From positions 123,826 through 187,825 of the forward strand of contig JACOEH010000002.1 in the NCBI GenBank assembly GCA_024998685.1: a stretch of DNA of 64,000 bases, given 5' to 3'. The position numbers and the translations under genes were made by a program. The notes beneath the pieces are model-generated. The model saw only the letters and a program-made list of their open reading frames with translations. It did no database searches and was not told the origin of the DNA. How positions within the stretch are numbered: position 1 is the first letter of the stretch; each line of letters begins with the position of its first letter. This document shows, in pieces, positions 23,430 through 32,748 of this stretch. This stretch comes from Nitrospira sp. (GTDB taxonomy: Bacteria; Nitrospirota; Nitrospiria; Nitrospirales; Nitrospiraceae).

Positions 23430-24047
23430 ATGTTGACCTCTCGTGTGACTCCAACCATAGGCAGGTTGTGTCGTGATGAGCGGGGCACGTCATTCATGAC
23501 TGTAATGCTGCTGATGTTGATCATCGGCGCCCTTGGGGTTGCAGCACTGACTATGACGGGCATGGAAAACTCAATGGCGGGAGCCGTTCGCATGGTTGAA
23601 GAAGGAACAGATGCTGCGGAGGCATGTGTGGGGACGGCAGTCCGCGCCATTCGATTGACGATCGAAGATCCTCAGATGACCGGTCCGGCGGCTGCCCTCA
23701 TTGCACCTCAGGGGCCGGTACCGGCTCTGAATCAGGGGGTGTTTACCCAGGAGATCAACGGTACGCTGCGGAACTACTCCGACATTGCTGTTGGGGCAGG
23801 AAACGCACCCAATCTCGTCATGAATGTGAATGGGTATGTAGTTAATGGAGACATTGATTTTCTCTATTCCAAGCGGCGAACCGGCAGTGATTTCGCTGAC
23901 CCAGACAAGCCAACATTTGATCAGTTCTATCGAGTGGACTGTGTGGCGGCGAATGCGGCGACGGGCGCCACCAGTCGGGTGATTGTGACCTTTGATTGTC
24001 TTAACAACACAGGTGAAGGTTGTGTGAAACGAGCGAACAACGGTTAA
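23430..24047 (+). CDS. pilX: PilX-like minor pilus protein (probably frameshifted 3' end)
   Basis: 205 residues starting 3 bp after pilW. The N-terminus (RDERGTSFMTVMLLMLIIGALGVAALTMTGMENSMAGA) is the PilX N-terminal region: a short basic leader, a hydrophobic helix without a strict prepilin Glu, then ENSMAG. The frame stops at 24047, but the +1 frame continues with a sensible C-terminus (see next entry), so the full protein was probably about 270 residues. Confidence 0.75.
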   Translation: MLTSRVTPTIGRLCRDERGTSFMTVMLLMLIIGALGVAALTMTGMENSMAGAVRMVEEGTDAAEACVGTAVRAIRLTIEDPQMTGPAAALIAPQGPVPALNQGVFTQEINGTLRNYSDIAVGAGNAPNLVMNVNGYVVNGDIDFLYSKRRTGSDFADPDKPTFDQFYRVDCVAANAATGATSRVIVTFDCLNNTGEGCVKRANNG

Positions 24048-24240
24048 GGCAAGATTGGGTGGGGAGGCTGTACTCCTCGAACGCCATGGCGATCCCTTAG
24101 CGCCAACTACCATTCGAGTGGATATCGATGTGACATGCCGCATTCAAAAAGGGACCGCTGACGTGTCATCGCGGCCTACCAATGTCAGAGAGACCCAAAC
24201 GGCGACAGCTGTACTCCACGGTTCCTATAGCTGGATATGA
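24028..24240 (+). pseudogene. Out-of-frame C-terminal fragment of the PilX-like protein
   Basis: The frame opens at 24028, overlapping the end of the previous gene, and has no good start codon or ribosome binding site. It reads TIRVDIDVTCRIQKGTADVS, then ETQTATAVLHGSYSWI, a typical end for PilX-like proteins. A single-base change between about 24028 and 24047 would join it to the gene upstream. It may be a real mutation or a sequencing/assembly error. Confidence 0.55.
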
Positions 24241-24264
24241 ATTTGACTAAGGGGAGATCCAATC

Positions 24265-24609
24265 ATGACCGTCGGCGATATAAGGATACACTGCGTCAAT
24301 CGGGCGACAATTGTGCTGATGGTCGGAATTGCCCTAGCCCTCTGTTTTTCTCCTAAATCATCACGAGCCGACCAGCAACTTCCGATGATGACGATCGGAT
24401 TTCAGAGTGGAACCATCACGGCGATCTATGAAAGCGTGCTTCAGATCGACGGCCGGACATTTAGTTTGAGTCCCGGCGCGATTCTCCAAGATGACAGAGG
24501 GAGAGAGATTGAGGCCAGCGCGCTTGTGGTTTCAGCCGAAGTGAAGTACCGGATGAAAAAAGAACAGAACGACATGATCGATCGGATGATGGTGATTTTG
24601 CCCCGCTAG
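24265..24609 (+). CDS. Small exported protein in the pilus operon
   Basis: 114 residues after GGGGAGATCC. Residues 1-36 are an N-terminal signal or anchor (ATIVLMVGIALALCFSPKSSRA). The mature part is one small beta domain (IGFQSGTITAIYESVLQIDGRTFSLSPGAILQD) of the type seen in periplasmic DUF5666-like proteins. Function unknown. Location between pilX and pilY1 suggests a role in pilus tip assembly or stability. Confidence 0.65.
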   Translation: MTVGDIRIHCVNRATIVLMVGIALALCFSPKSSRADQQLPMMTIGFQSGTITAIYESVLQIDGRTFSLSPGAILQDDRGREIEASALVVSAEVKYRMKKEQNDMIDRMMVILPR

Positions 24610-24672
24610 CTCGCCGGCACGCGAAGGTGAATTAAGAAGAAGATGATTACGATAGAGAAGAGGGAGGGCGCC

Positions 24673-27600
24673 ATGAAACGCCGGAATCTTGCACTTCGTG
24701 GAACCGTCATGCTCGCGCTGGTGAGTAGTCTTGCAGGGCCGGTAGCACTGCAGGCCCAGACGATGGACCAATACTATGCTGTGCCTCCCTTCGTGGCTAA
24801 CCAGGTCGCGCCCAATATCATCTTGTTGCTCGATAACTCAGGTAGCATGGCCGATCATGCCTGTGACCCAACTTGGTGCGGCATCTTAGCCGGAGGTGGA
24901 ACCACCCCGGTGAATCAAAATTTTGTGGCGACCACGACATACGGAGGGTTCTTCGATTCCTTGTCCTGCTACACGTACGACACGACCAACACGCGCTTTG
25001 AAGCTGCAGCAGTGAAGGCTACGATTAACGCCGGTTGCCCAGCCACGACTCAGTGGGACGGGAATCTCCTTAACTGGGCGACGTTTCTCCGCATCGACGC
25101 ACTCAAGAAAGCGATGTCGGGAGGAAACTGTGCTGTCTCCAGGAACTCGGACGGAACCTGCCCGCCAAGTGGAAGTCCGGCTAAGCTCACGATTACGGCG
25201 CAACAGGTGTTCGATAGTACCAGTCGTGGGCACGTTGAGATGACGATCCCGTATGTAGGTGGAAACGGTTATCAAAACAGAATTCCAACGGCCGCAACTC
25301 CAGGAAATCCCGGAACCATTTATATCCAGTACCGCGGCGGAACGAGCGGAATGGGTGGGAGCTTCTGTATCGATAACGACAGTACCCCTCCTACCGATAC
25401 CGCTAATTCTTGTAACGATGGAGACGGGTTTGCTGAAACACAGTATCGACTGAGAATCGTGAGCTCAACGGAACCGACCGGCGTCATACAGCAAATCGGT
25501 CCTCAAGCTCGGTTCGGTCTCTTCGAATTCAAGGCAAGTGGTGATGGAGGGCGCATGTTGGTGGGGGTAGGTTCCCGGCAAGCGATCAATTTCAGTGGTT
25601 CAGCAGTGGGAACCTTCAACACAAATACCTCGGCTATGCTCTCTGCGGTTGACCAAACCTTCCCCTCGACGTGGACGCCTCTCAGTGAGTCTCTGTACGA
25701 GACGGCTCGTTACGTCGCACAGATCAACTCGACGTATCTCAGCACGGCGTACGTCTACCCCATTGCGTATTCGCCGGGTGTCGCCTTTCAAGGGATTGGG
25801 ATAGGCTCAATTGGATCTGGTGAAATCAGTGCATTGACGGGGAGCGAGGTTTGCCCGGCTGGCTATATCAACAACGCCTGCGGACGCGATCCCTATTTCT
25901 TCGGGAGCAACCACACGCCTGCTTGGGCCACCAGCTCAGTTCAGGTCGCTTGTTGTAAAACCTTCGTCGTCCTTGTGACGGACGGAGAGCCTACACAGGA
26001 TACGAACATCCCGGCAGCGCTACAAGACTATGCGCACGGCCGGCACGGGTTGCATTGCACCGGCAGTAACACGACGATCCATGCGCCGAATGGGACCTGT
26101 AATACCAATTCGGCCACCCCTGCTGCGACCCTCTTGGGAGAGCATAAGACCGATTATGCCAGTAGCGGTAACCACTATCTCGACGACGTGGCCTATTGGG
26201 CCCACACCAATGATCTCCGGCCCTGCAATGGAACCGCCGATGGGACGATTGCTGTCATAAACGTCGCTGGCCACTGTTTGCCCGGTTTGCAGAATATGAG
26301 TCTGTACACCTTCTTTGCTTTCGGCAATATCGCAGGACGCGAACTTCTCATGCATGCCTCGATGGTCGGCGGGTTCGAAGATACGAACGGCAACAATCTC
26401 CCAGACGTGGTTTCCGAATGGGACAAGGTCATCAATGCCACTGGTGCCCCAGGCACGGATGGAATTCCGGATAATTATTTTGAGTCATCCAATGTCGATG
26501 ACTTGCAGGACCGCCTGATGGCGACCATTACGGCAATTCTAAGGAAAAGTGCATCAGGCACATCCATTTCGGTGCTTGCGACCTCCGCCACCGGTGAAGG
26601 ATCGATCTATCAGGCCTATTTTTACACGAGCGACGTCGGTCAGGGTGGTGCGAACGTCAAGTGGACCGGGTATGCACACGCGCTCTTTGTGGATGGTTTC
26701 GGTAATTTCCGAGAGGATACAAACCAAGACGGGGTGCTGACCTATGATACTGATCTGATCGTCACGACACGCTACGATAATAATCCCGCAAGTCCGACAT
26801 ATCAGAAAGTTCTCGTCGACAAGTTTGCCGATACCAGTCCGGCGGACGGAGTGGCCGATAGTACGACACCCACGGTCACCGGCGATCTCAAGTCGATCAA
26901 GCCCATTTGGGAGGCCGGCAAAGAACTCGCGAATACGGCTTCGGCCTCACGCAAGGTAATTACATGGGTAGACGCCAATAACGACGGGATTGTCGACCCC
27001 ACAGAACAGATTGATTTCAGTACGGCTAACTGTGCTGCACTTCGAGACTATTTGAGATACGCAGCGGATACCTGCTCCGGCAGCACCAACGCTACGAATT
27101 TGATCAACTTCATTCGCGGGGATGAGATTGCTGGATTAAGAACCAGAATGCTCGAGGTTCCGGTCGGAAGTGGGAACTTCAAGGTCTGGAAGTTGGGTGA
27201 CCCGATTCACTCAACTCCGACGGTGGTGGGTGCCCCCAAGGCACGCTACGATTTGGCCTTTGGAGATCCCACCTACACAGCCTTTTACGCGAAATATCGC
27301 TCTAGACGTCAGGTGGTCTATGTTGGCGCGAATGACGGGATGCTCCACGCATTCAATGGGGGCTACTATCACAAGGGCGATGATCCCACGACAGCGGCCG
27401 TTACGGAACATGGGTGGTACACGAAGAATCCAACGGACAACTCCAGCGGCTTAAGTCTTGGATCGGAGCTCTGGGCCTACATTCCCCAGGAATTGTTGCC
27501 TCACCTCCAGTGGCTTGCCAGGACGGACTACTCACATGTGTATTACGTCGATCTCAAGCCGACGATCGCTGAAGCGAGAATCTTTCCGCCGGATGCTGAT

Positions 27601-29049
27601 CACCCGGGTGGTTGGGGAACGGTCTTAATCGGTGGATTTCGGATGGGAGGGAGCTGTGGGAACTGTGCGGCAGGCTCGGGTGCGCCGCCGATGACGGTCA
27701 CGATCGGGGGAGTACCGCGCACATTCTACAGCGCGTATTTCGCTTTGGATGTGACAAATCCCGAAGTCGACCCCAAAGTGCTCTGGGTATTTACCGACAG
27801 TGGACTTGGGCTGACGACAAGTTATCCGGCTGTTGCTCGCATGAACCCGAAAACCGATAGCCCTATCAATCCAGCCAATGAAAAGTGGTATGTGCTGCTC
27901 GGGTCTGGGCCGAATGGGTACCAGGCGGATCTCACCGCCGCTTCGCCCCAAACAGCAAAGCTTTATACGGTAGATCTGAAGAACGGTCCCAAAGTAGCCG
28001 CGGGTGGGAGTTTGACGACCATGCCGGTAGGTACTTGGCAATCGTTCATGGGTCATATAGTTGCGGTCGATAAGGATTCCGACTGGAGAACGGACGTAGC
28101 CTACTCGATAAGGACAATCCGCGACGATGATGGGTTGCCCTGGCGAGGCAAGCTCTATCGCCTCACCATGGGATGTTCTGCGGCTCCCTGCGATCCTATG
28201 GCGTGGGGCATTTCTAACGGAGCCAACAGGACACCCACGGAAGTTATCGACACGTTCTATGATGCAACGCTCGGGACAACGGTGGAGGTCGGGCCCTCTG
28301 CATCCGCTCCGGCCGTCACCCTGGATGATACCGACAAGATATGGGTATTTTTTGGGACAGGTCGATACTTCAGCAATGCAGACAAGGTTGATAACACCAT
28401 TCAGCGTCTGTTTGGGATCAAAGATTCTGTGATGAATGCCACGTGTACCGAGACTTCAACTGCGAGTTGTTACGATAACGATCTAGTGGATGTCACCAAG
28501 GCGGTGATTTGTATTGTCTGCAACGGTAGCACCAATCAAGTCACAGATCCAACAAATCCTGGTGTTACTACCTTTAACGGAACTGGAACGACATCGATGA
28601 TCGGTCTAGTAGCTTCGAAGGACGGTTGGCGTATCACTTTGCCTGGCCCTATCAACATCACCGATCCGATGACCTTTATCACGACGAAATACTCCGCCGA
28701 ACGGTCCGTGGTCAATCCGACCTTGGTGGCGGGGACGATTTTCTTTCCAACCTTTGCCCCGACGAACGACTTTTGTGCATCGGATGGTGCAAGCTACCTG
28801 TACGCGCTCTTCTACAAAACCGGAACGGCGTCAACAGCCCCTGTTATCGGTACGGCAACCGCAGGTAGCAATACCAATGTGAATGCGAAGATGTCCATAG
28901 GAACTGGTCTTGCCTCAAGCGGAACTGTTCATTGCGGACAAGGTTGTAGCTATAACACTCAGATGTCGACGGGTGCCTTCACCCAAGGAGACGTGAGTCT
29001 CGAGGGCAATTACAGCCGCTACGTCAACTGGGTGCACCAGCGGGATTAG
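24673..29049 (+). CDS. pilY1: Type IV pilus tip adhesin/assembly protein PilY1
   Basis: 1458 residues from the ATG at 24673 (GGGAGGGC box). Signal peptide at 1-29 (ends ALQAQ). Residues about 48-60 hold the von Willebrand A MIDAS start IILLLDNSGSM, and FVVLVTDGEPTQD lies about residue 430. EF-hand-like calcium loops occur near residue 682 (DTNQDGVLTYDTD) and 766 (DANNDGIVDPTEQ). The C-terminal half is the PilY1 beta-propeller (VVYVGANDGMLHAFNGG, ELWAYIPQELLPHLQWL, WVFFGTGRYF). It caps the pilus, antagonises retraction and mediates adhesion. It is the usual last partner of the FimT-PilV-PilW-PilX set. Confidence 0.93.
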   Translation: MKRRNLALRGTVMLALVSSLAGPVALQAQTMDQYYAVPPFVANQVAPNIILLLDNSGSMADHACDPTWCGILAGGGTTPVNQNFVATTTYGGFFDSLSCYTYDTTNTRFEAAAVKATINAGCPATTQWDGNLLNWATFLRIDALKKAMSGGNCAVSRNSDGTCPPSGSPAKLTITAQQVFDSTSRGHVEMTIPYVGGNGYQNRIPTAATPGNPGTIYIQYRGGTSGMGGSFCIDNDSTPPTDTANSCNDGDGFAETQYRLRIVSSTEPTGVIQQIGPQARFGLFEFKASGDGGRMLVGVGSRQAINFSGSAVGTFNTNTSAMLSAVDQTFPSTWTPLSESLYETARYVAQINSTYLSTAYVYPIAYSPGVAFQGIGIGSIGSGEISALTGSEVCPAGYINNACGRDPYFFGSNHTPAWATSSVQVACCKTFVVLVTDGEPTQDTNIPAALQDYAHGRHGLHCTGSNTTIHAPNGTCNTNSATPAATLLGEHKTDYASSGNHYLDDVAYWAHTNDLRPCNGTADGTIAVINVAGHCLPGLQNMSLYTFFAFGNIAGRELLMHASMVGGFEDTNGNNLPDVVSEWDKVINATGAPGTDGIPDNYFESSNVDDLQDRLMATITAILRKSASGTSISVLATSATGEGSIYQAYFYTSDVGQGGANVKWTGYAHALFVDGFGNFREDTNQDGVLTYDTDLIVTTRYDNNPASPTYQKVLVDKFADTSPADGVADSTTPTVTGDLKSIKPIWEAGKELANTASASRKVITWVDANNDGIVDPTEQIDFSTANCAALRDYLRYAADTCSGSTNATNLINFIRGDEIAGLRTRMLEVPVGSGNFKVWKLGDPIHSTPTVVGAPKARYDLAFGDPTYTAFYAKYRSRRQVVYVGANDGMLHAFNGGYYHKGDDPTTAAVTEHGWYTKNPTDNSSGLSLGSELWAYIPQELLPHLQWLARTDYSHVYYVDLKPTIAEARIFPPDADHPGGWGTVLIGGFRMGGSCGNCAAGSGAPPMTVTIGGVPRTFYSAYFALDVTNPEVDPKVLWVFTDSGLGLTTSYPAVARMNPKTDSPINPANEKWYVLLGSGPNGYQADLTAASPQTAKLYTVDLKNGPKVAAGGSLTTMPVGTWQSFMGHIVAVDKDSDWRTDVAYSIRTIRDDDGLPWRGKLYRLTMGCSAAPCDPMAWGISNGANRTPTEVIDTFYDATLGTTVEVGPSASAPAVTLDDTDKIWVFFGTGRYFSNADKVDNTIQRLFGIKDSVMNATCTETSTASCYDNDLVDVTKAVICIVCNGSTNQVTDPTNPGVTTFNGTGTTSMIGLVASKDGWRITLPGPINITDPMTFITTKYSAERSVVNPTLVAGTIFFPTFAPTNDFCASDGASYLYALFYKTGTASTAPVIGTATAGSNTNVNAKMSIGTGLASSGTVHCGQGCSYNTQMSTGAFTQGDVSLEGNYSRYVNWVHQRD

Positions 29050-29083
29050 GTCTCCGGTTTGACTGTACGCTAGGGAGTGTCCT

Positions 29084-30067
29084 GTGAGTCGATGGGGTAT
29101 GTTCAGTCGTAAACGCAGTCTGCTAAAGAGTGTGCTGATAGGCGCAACTATGCTCGTCACAGCCTGTACCGACGACAATATGACCGAGACCGTTCCTCCG
29201 ATCACCCCGTCTGGAGATAATCAACCGCCGGTAGTGATTTCAGCGATAATCCTCAATGCTCCTCTTTCACAAGCAGCTCCTGCTGCTGTTCAGATTCAGT
29301 CGGAAGATCCAGAGCGAGAAGCGGTTTCCTTTCAGTATCAATGGTATGTGGACAACGTCCCTCTAGCAGGGCAAACCAAGGCCACATTGCCGTCTGAACT
29401 GTTAAGGCGTGGGCAGTCAGTTTTTGTGGAAGTTATCCCCTCAGACGGTACTAATCAGGGTCACCCATATCGAACGAAAAGCGTAGTGGTTGGGAACACC
29501 TCTCCAAAGGTGAAGACCGTGTCATTGATACCTCGGACTGCGCGGAGTGGGGATAGGCTTGAAGTTGTGGTTGAAGCGAGCGATCCAGACCATGATCGAA
29601 TTGACTTGACCTACAAATGGTATCGTAATGAAACTGTGATTAAGGAGGGAGAAGAATCTTTTCTCGATACGACAAGATTTGTGGCTCGTGATAGCATTAC
29701 GGTTGAGGTGACAGCGCATGATCCCGTCTCTACAGGGAATTCTTTGAAATCTGAACTGCTCGTTTTGGAGAATAGTGCGCCGAAGATAGTCTCCACTCCT
29801 CCCATCTCAGATGAGCAAGGCCGTTTTGATTACGCTGTGAAAGCTATGGATCCAGATAGCGACCAAGTGATGTATTATCTGGAAGCCGCCCCGACCGGAA
29901 TGAGCATCAGTGAAACATCTGGCCATATCTTATGGCAGACTTCGCCAGATCAAAAGGGAATCTTCCATGTCAAAGTAGTGGCTAAAGACGGGCATGGTGG
30001 TATAACTACACAGGAATTTGATTTGACTTTGACCAGCGCAGACCCAACTAAGCCTTCAGGAACCTGA
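29084..30067 (+). CDS. Lipoprotein with PKD/cadherin-like domains
   Basis: 327 residues from a GTG at 29084 behind GGGAG. The lipobox is MLVTAC (Cys at about residue 28), so it is a lipid-anchored protein. Three beta-sandwich modules follow, each with an ASDPDHDRIDLTYKWYRN-like strand pattern (EDPEREAVSFQYQWYVD, DPDSDQVMYYLEAAPTGMSI and GIFHVKVVAKDGHGG). These are bacterial cadherin/putative-Ig types. It follows pilY1 closely and may help anchor or dock the pilus; this role is inference. Confidence 0.75.
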   Translation: MSRWGMFSRKRSLLKSVLIGATMLVTACTDDNMTETVPPITPSGDNQPPVVISAIILNAPLSQAAPAAVQIQSEDPEREAVSFQYQWYVDNVPLAGQTKATLPSELLRRGQSVFVEVIPSDGTNQGHPYRTKSVVVGNTSPKVKTVSLIPRTARSGDRLEVVVEASDPDHDRIDLTYKWYRNETVIKEGEESFLDTTRFVARDSITVEVTAHDPVSTGNSLKSELLVLENSAPKIVSTPPISDEQGRFDYAVKAMDPDSDQVMYYLEAAPTGMSISETSGHILWQTSPDQKGIFHVKVVAKDGHGGITTQEFDLTLTSADPTKPSGT

Positions 30068-30090
30068 ATCCCTCCGAATGTTATATCCGC

Positions 30091-30120
30091 TTGTCTCTGC
30101 TTTTTCTTGTCTGGTACAAT
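30091..30120 (+). promoter_or_regulatory. Possible sigma-70 promoter for phoH-ybeY-ftsY
   Basis: TTGTCT and TACAAT separated by 18 bp, 17 bp before the phoH start codon. Consistent with a -35/-10 pair; only a visual match. Confidence 0.35.
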
Positions 30121-30136
30121 CTTTTTATAACGCAGG

Positions 30137-31225
30137 ATGGTGATCACCCCAAAGCTCGTGCGTAAACTCAAATTACGAGAAGGCACCAATACCGCCGTCC
30201 TGTTCGGTCACCATGACCGGCATCTCAAGTTGATCGAAGACGAATTGGGTGTCCGGCTCTCTGCCCGTGGGGAGGAACTCACGCTGGATGGTCTTCCCGA
30301 GGCCGTCCGCCAAGCCGAACGTATCCTCGTTGAACTCGCTTCCCTGACAAACCAAGGAATATCACTTCAAGCTGAAGATGTAACTCATGCGCTCAGCGCA
30401 TTGCGCCGAACCCCGGAGGCTTCGCTCAAGGATCTGCTCGGTGAGTCGGCAATGATCGTCACAAAAAAACGATTCGTCGGGCCCAAGTCACCCACTCAGA
30501 AGGCCTACATCGAATCGATCGAGCGGCACGATATTGTCATCGCCATCGGCCCGGCTGGAACGGGGAAGACTTATCTGGCTATGGCGATGGCCGTCAGTGC
30601 GCTGATGAACAAAGAGGTAAGTCGGATCATTCTTGCTCGGCCGGCAGTTGAGGCAGGGGAGAAACTCGGTTTCCTCCCCGGGGATATATATGAAAAGGTG
30701 AATCCCTATCTGCGGCCTCTCTACGATGCGCTGTTTGATATGATGGATATGGAACGAGCGAATCGCTTGATTGAGCGTGGAGATATTGAAATTGCACCCC
30801 TGGCCTTCATGCGTGGGAGAACGCTCAACGATTCTTTTGTCATTTTAGACGAAGCGCAAAATGCCACGGCGGAGCAGATGAAGATGTTTCTCACCCGGCT
30901 GGGGTTCAATTCAAAGGCTGTGGTTACCGGCGATGTCACGCAAGTCGATTTACCGAGCGATCGAGTGTCGGGTCTCATTCAGGTGAAAGAAATTCTCCGA
31001 GACATCGAGGGAATCGGGTTCGTGTACTTCGATGAAAAGGATGTGGTCCGACACCGACTGGTTCAAGAAATTATCAAGGCCTATGATCGCCATCAGCCGG
31101 TAAATAGTGAAGACTCACGGCATGCTCGGGGACAAGTCACGTCTCACCAGCGCCCGTCACATCATTCCCGGAAGTCGCCCGCGGCCGGTTCGTCGCCGCC
31201 TGATCTATCCAGCAATTCTCATTGA
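30137..31225 (+). CDS. ybeZ: PhoH-like ATPase (YbeZ)
   Basis: 362 residues. An N-terminal KH-like region (residues 1-90) is followed by the PhoH ATPase domain: GPAGTGKT at about 138-145 (Walker A), IILARPAVEAGEKLGFLPGD, and FVILDEAQNATAEQMKMFLTR (Walker B). PhoH-like proteins partner with YbeY in RNA and ribosome maturation, and the next gene is ybeY, overlapping by TGATG. The last 40 residues are a basic disordered tail. Confidence 0.93.
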   Translation: MVITPKLVRKLKLREGTNTAVLFGHHDRHLKLIEDELGVRLSARGEELTLDGLPEAVRQAERILVELASLTNQGISLQAEDVTHALSALRRTPEASLKDLLGESAMIVTKKRFVGPKSPTQKAYIESIERHDIVIAIGPAGTGKTYLAMAMAVSALMNKEVSRIILARPAVEAGEKLGFLPGDIYEKVNPYLRPLYDALFDMMDMERANRLIERGDIEIAPLAFMRGRTLNDSFVILDEAQNATAEQMKMFLTRLGFNSKAVVTGDVTQVDLPSDRVSGLIQVKEILRDIEGIGFVYFDEKDVVRHRLVQEIIKAYDRHQPVNSEDSRHARGQVTSHQRPSHHSRKSPAAGSSPPDLSSNSH

Positions 31226-31719
31226 TGGCTGTCTATCTTCGCGTGCACCTTACGCGGTTTGCCGTCCGACAGAGCACACTGGCTCATCTAACCGAACGTG
31301 TCTTATCGGCAGTAGGAGAGTCTCGATCGGAATTAAGCTTGGAATTGATCGGGGAGAGGCGTATGCGACGGCTGAACCGTGAGTACCGGAAAAAAGATCG
31401 CCCTACTGATGTGCTGGCTTTCCCTATCCGTGAGGCCGTTATGCCGCGAGGTATGCGTCCTGTAACTCAGATGCTTGGCGATGTCGTGATTTCGTTACCG
31501 ACCGCCGTTCGCCAAGCAAGGGAAGCCAGACGATCAATCGACGATGAGCTGGCGATGCTGTTGGTGCACGGTGTGCTCCATCTCTGTGGATACGATCATG
31601 AATGCAATCAACGAGAAGCGGCACGAATGTCACGTCGTGAAAGAGCCTTGTTCCATCGGATTTCCCCTGTGCCTCGCATAGTAACTTTTCGTACTGAACG
31701 GCGAACAAGAGGTCATTGA
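31225..31719 (+). CDS. ybeY: Endoribonuclease YbeY (rRNA maturation)
   Basis: 164 residues from the ATG overlapping the phoH stop. Carries the diagnostic zinc motif H-x3-H-x5-H in VHGVLHLCGYDH (His115, His119, His125) and the preceding NREYRKKDRPTDVLAFP. YbeY is a metal-dependent RNase needed for 16S rRNA 3'-end maturation and quality control. Operon order ybeZ-ybeY is widespread. The C-terminus (about 25 residues beyond the core) is basic. Confidence 0.93.
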   Translation: MAVYLRVHLTRFAVRQSTLAHLTERVLSAVGESRSELSLELIGERRMRRLNREYRKKDRPTDVLAFPIREAVMPRGMRPVTQMLGDVVISLPTAVRQAREARRSIDDELAMLLVHGVLHLCGYDHECNQREAARMSRRERALFHRISPVPRIVTFRTERRTRGH

Positions 31720-31721
31720 CG

Positions 31722-32657
31722 ATGGGATGGTTTCAACGCTTGAGCGAAGGACTGGGCAGAACACGCAATGTCATGCAACAGTCCATGGATCGATTTCTGG
31801 GACGTGCACCGGATGAAGAACTTCTTGAAGATCTGGAAGCTGCGTTACTTGCTGCGGACCTTGGCGCATCCGCCGTCGATCGTTTAATGCGGCATGTCAG
31901 GGAAGAGACGCGCGGGGTAGACGCAAAAACTTCAGAAGGGCTTCAGAATGTCTTAAGCCGGTCGCTCTATAGTATTCTAAAAACCGTATCAGGTCCTACA
32001 ATCGATCAGCTGGTCGATGAAAGCCCCAAACCATTTATCACCCTCGTCGTCGGAGTGAACGGCGTAGGCAAAACAACCACCATCGCCAAAATTGCACAGC
32101 GGATGACACAAGCGGGGCAACGAACCCTCCTTGTCGCAGGAGATACCTTTCGTGCAGCCGCCATTGACCAACTTCAAGTTTGGGGAGATCGTGTCGGAGT
32201 GGAAGTGATTCGCCAACGACATGGTGCCGATCCTGCGGCAGTAGCTTTCGACGGCATCGTTGCCGCAAAAGCCAGAATAGTGGATATGGTTCTAGTTGAT
32301 ACGGCAGGTCGTTTGCACACGAAGTCCAATCTGATGGAGGAGCTGCGGAAAGTCAAACGGGTAATCGCTCAGGAGTTACCCGGTGCGCCACATGAAGTGT
32401 TGCTGGTTCTAGATGCCACCGTCGGCCAGAACGCGCTGACTCAGGCCCGTCAATTTCACGAAGCAGTCGGGGTCACTGGACTTGCTCTGACAAAGCTTGA
32501 TGGAACCGCACGAGGAGGTATCGTCGTGGCGATTGCCGAAGAACTGAAGCTTCCTCTGCGCCTAATCGGTGTGGGAGAAGGAGCCGATGACCTCCAGGAT
32601 TTCAATGCCGAGGCATTTGTCGCCGCCCTGTTCGGGCAACCGACTTCCCTCTCATAA
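31722..32657 (+). CDS. ftsY: Signal recognition particle receptor FtsY
   Basis: 311 residues; ATG 31722, with TTG 31716 as an alternative. The N-domain (residues 1-95, LLEDLEAALLAADLGASAVDRLM) is followed by the SRP GTPase G-domain: GVNGVGKTTT (G1, 111-120), DTFRAAAIDQL, DTAGR (193-197) and TKLDG (257-261). The short acidic A-domain seen in E. coli is lacking. FtsY receives SRP-ribosome complexes at the membrane. Co-location with ybeY is common. Confidence 0.95.
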   Translation: MGWFQRLSEGLGRTRNVMQQSMDRFLGRAPDEELLEDLEAALLAADLGASAVDRLMRHVREETRGVDAKTSEGLQNVLSRSLYSILKTVSGPTIDQLVDESPKPFITLVVGVNGVGKTTTIAKIAQRMTQAGQRTLLVAGDTFRAAAIDQLQVWGDRVGVEVIRQRHGADPAAVAFDGIVAAKARIVDMVLVDTAGRLHTKSNLMEELRKVKRVIAQELPGAPHEVLLVLDATVGQNALTQARQFHEAVGVTGLALTKLDGTARGGIVVAIAEELKLPLRLIGVGEGADDLQDFNAEAFVAALFGQPTSLS

Positions 32658-32748
32658 ACACGCATTGTCTTCTCATTATTCACGGCCTCGTGTTATTCTT
32701 TTTTTACCGGGTACAGCTTTTCAAGCTTAAGAGGAGCTCCCAGCAGCG

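Noticed and set aside
24055..24240. Independent small gene after pilX
   Set aside because: Only a TTG start, no ribosome binding site, and it reads as the C-terminus of PilX; kept as a fragment instead.
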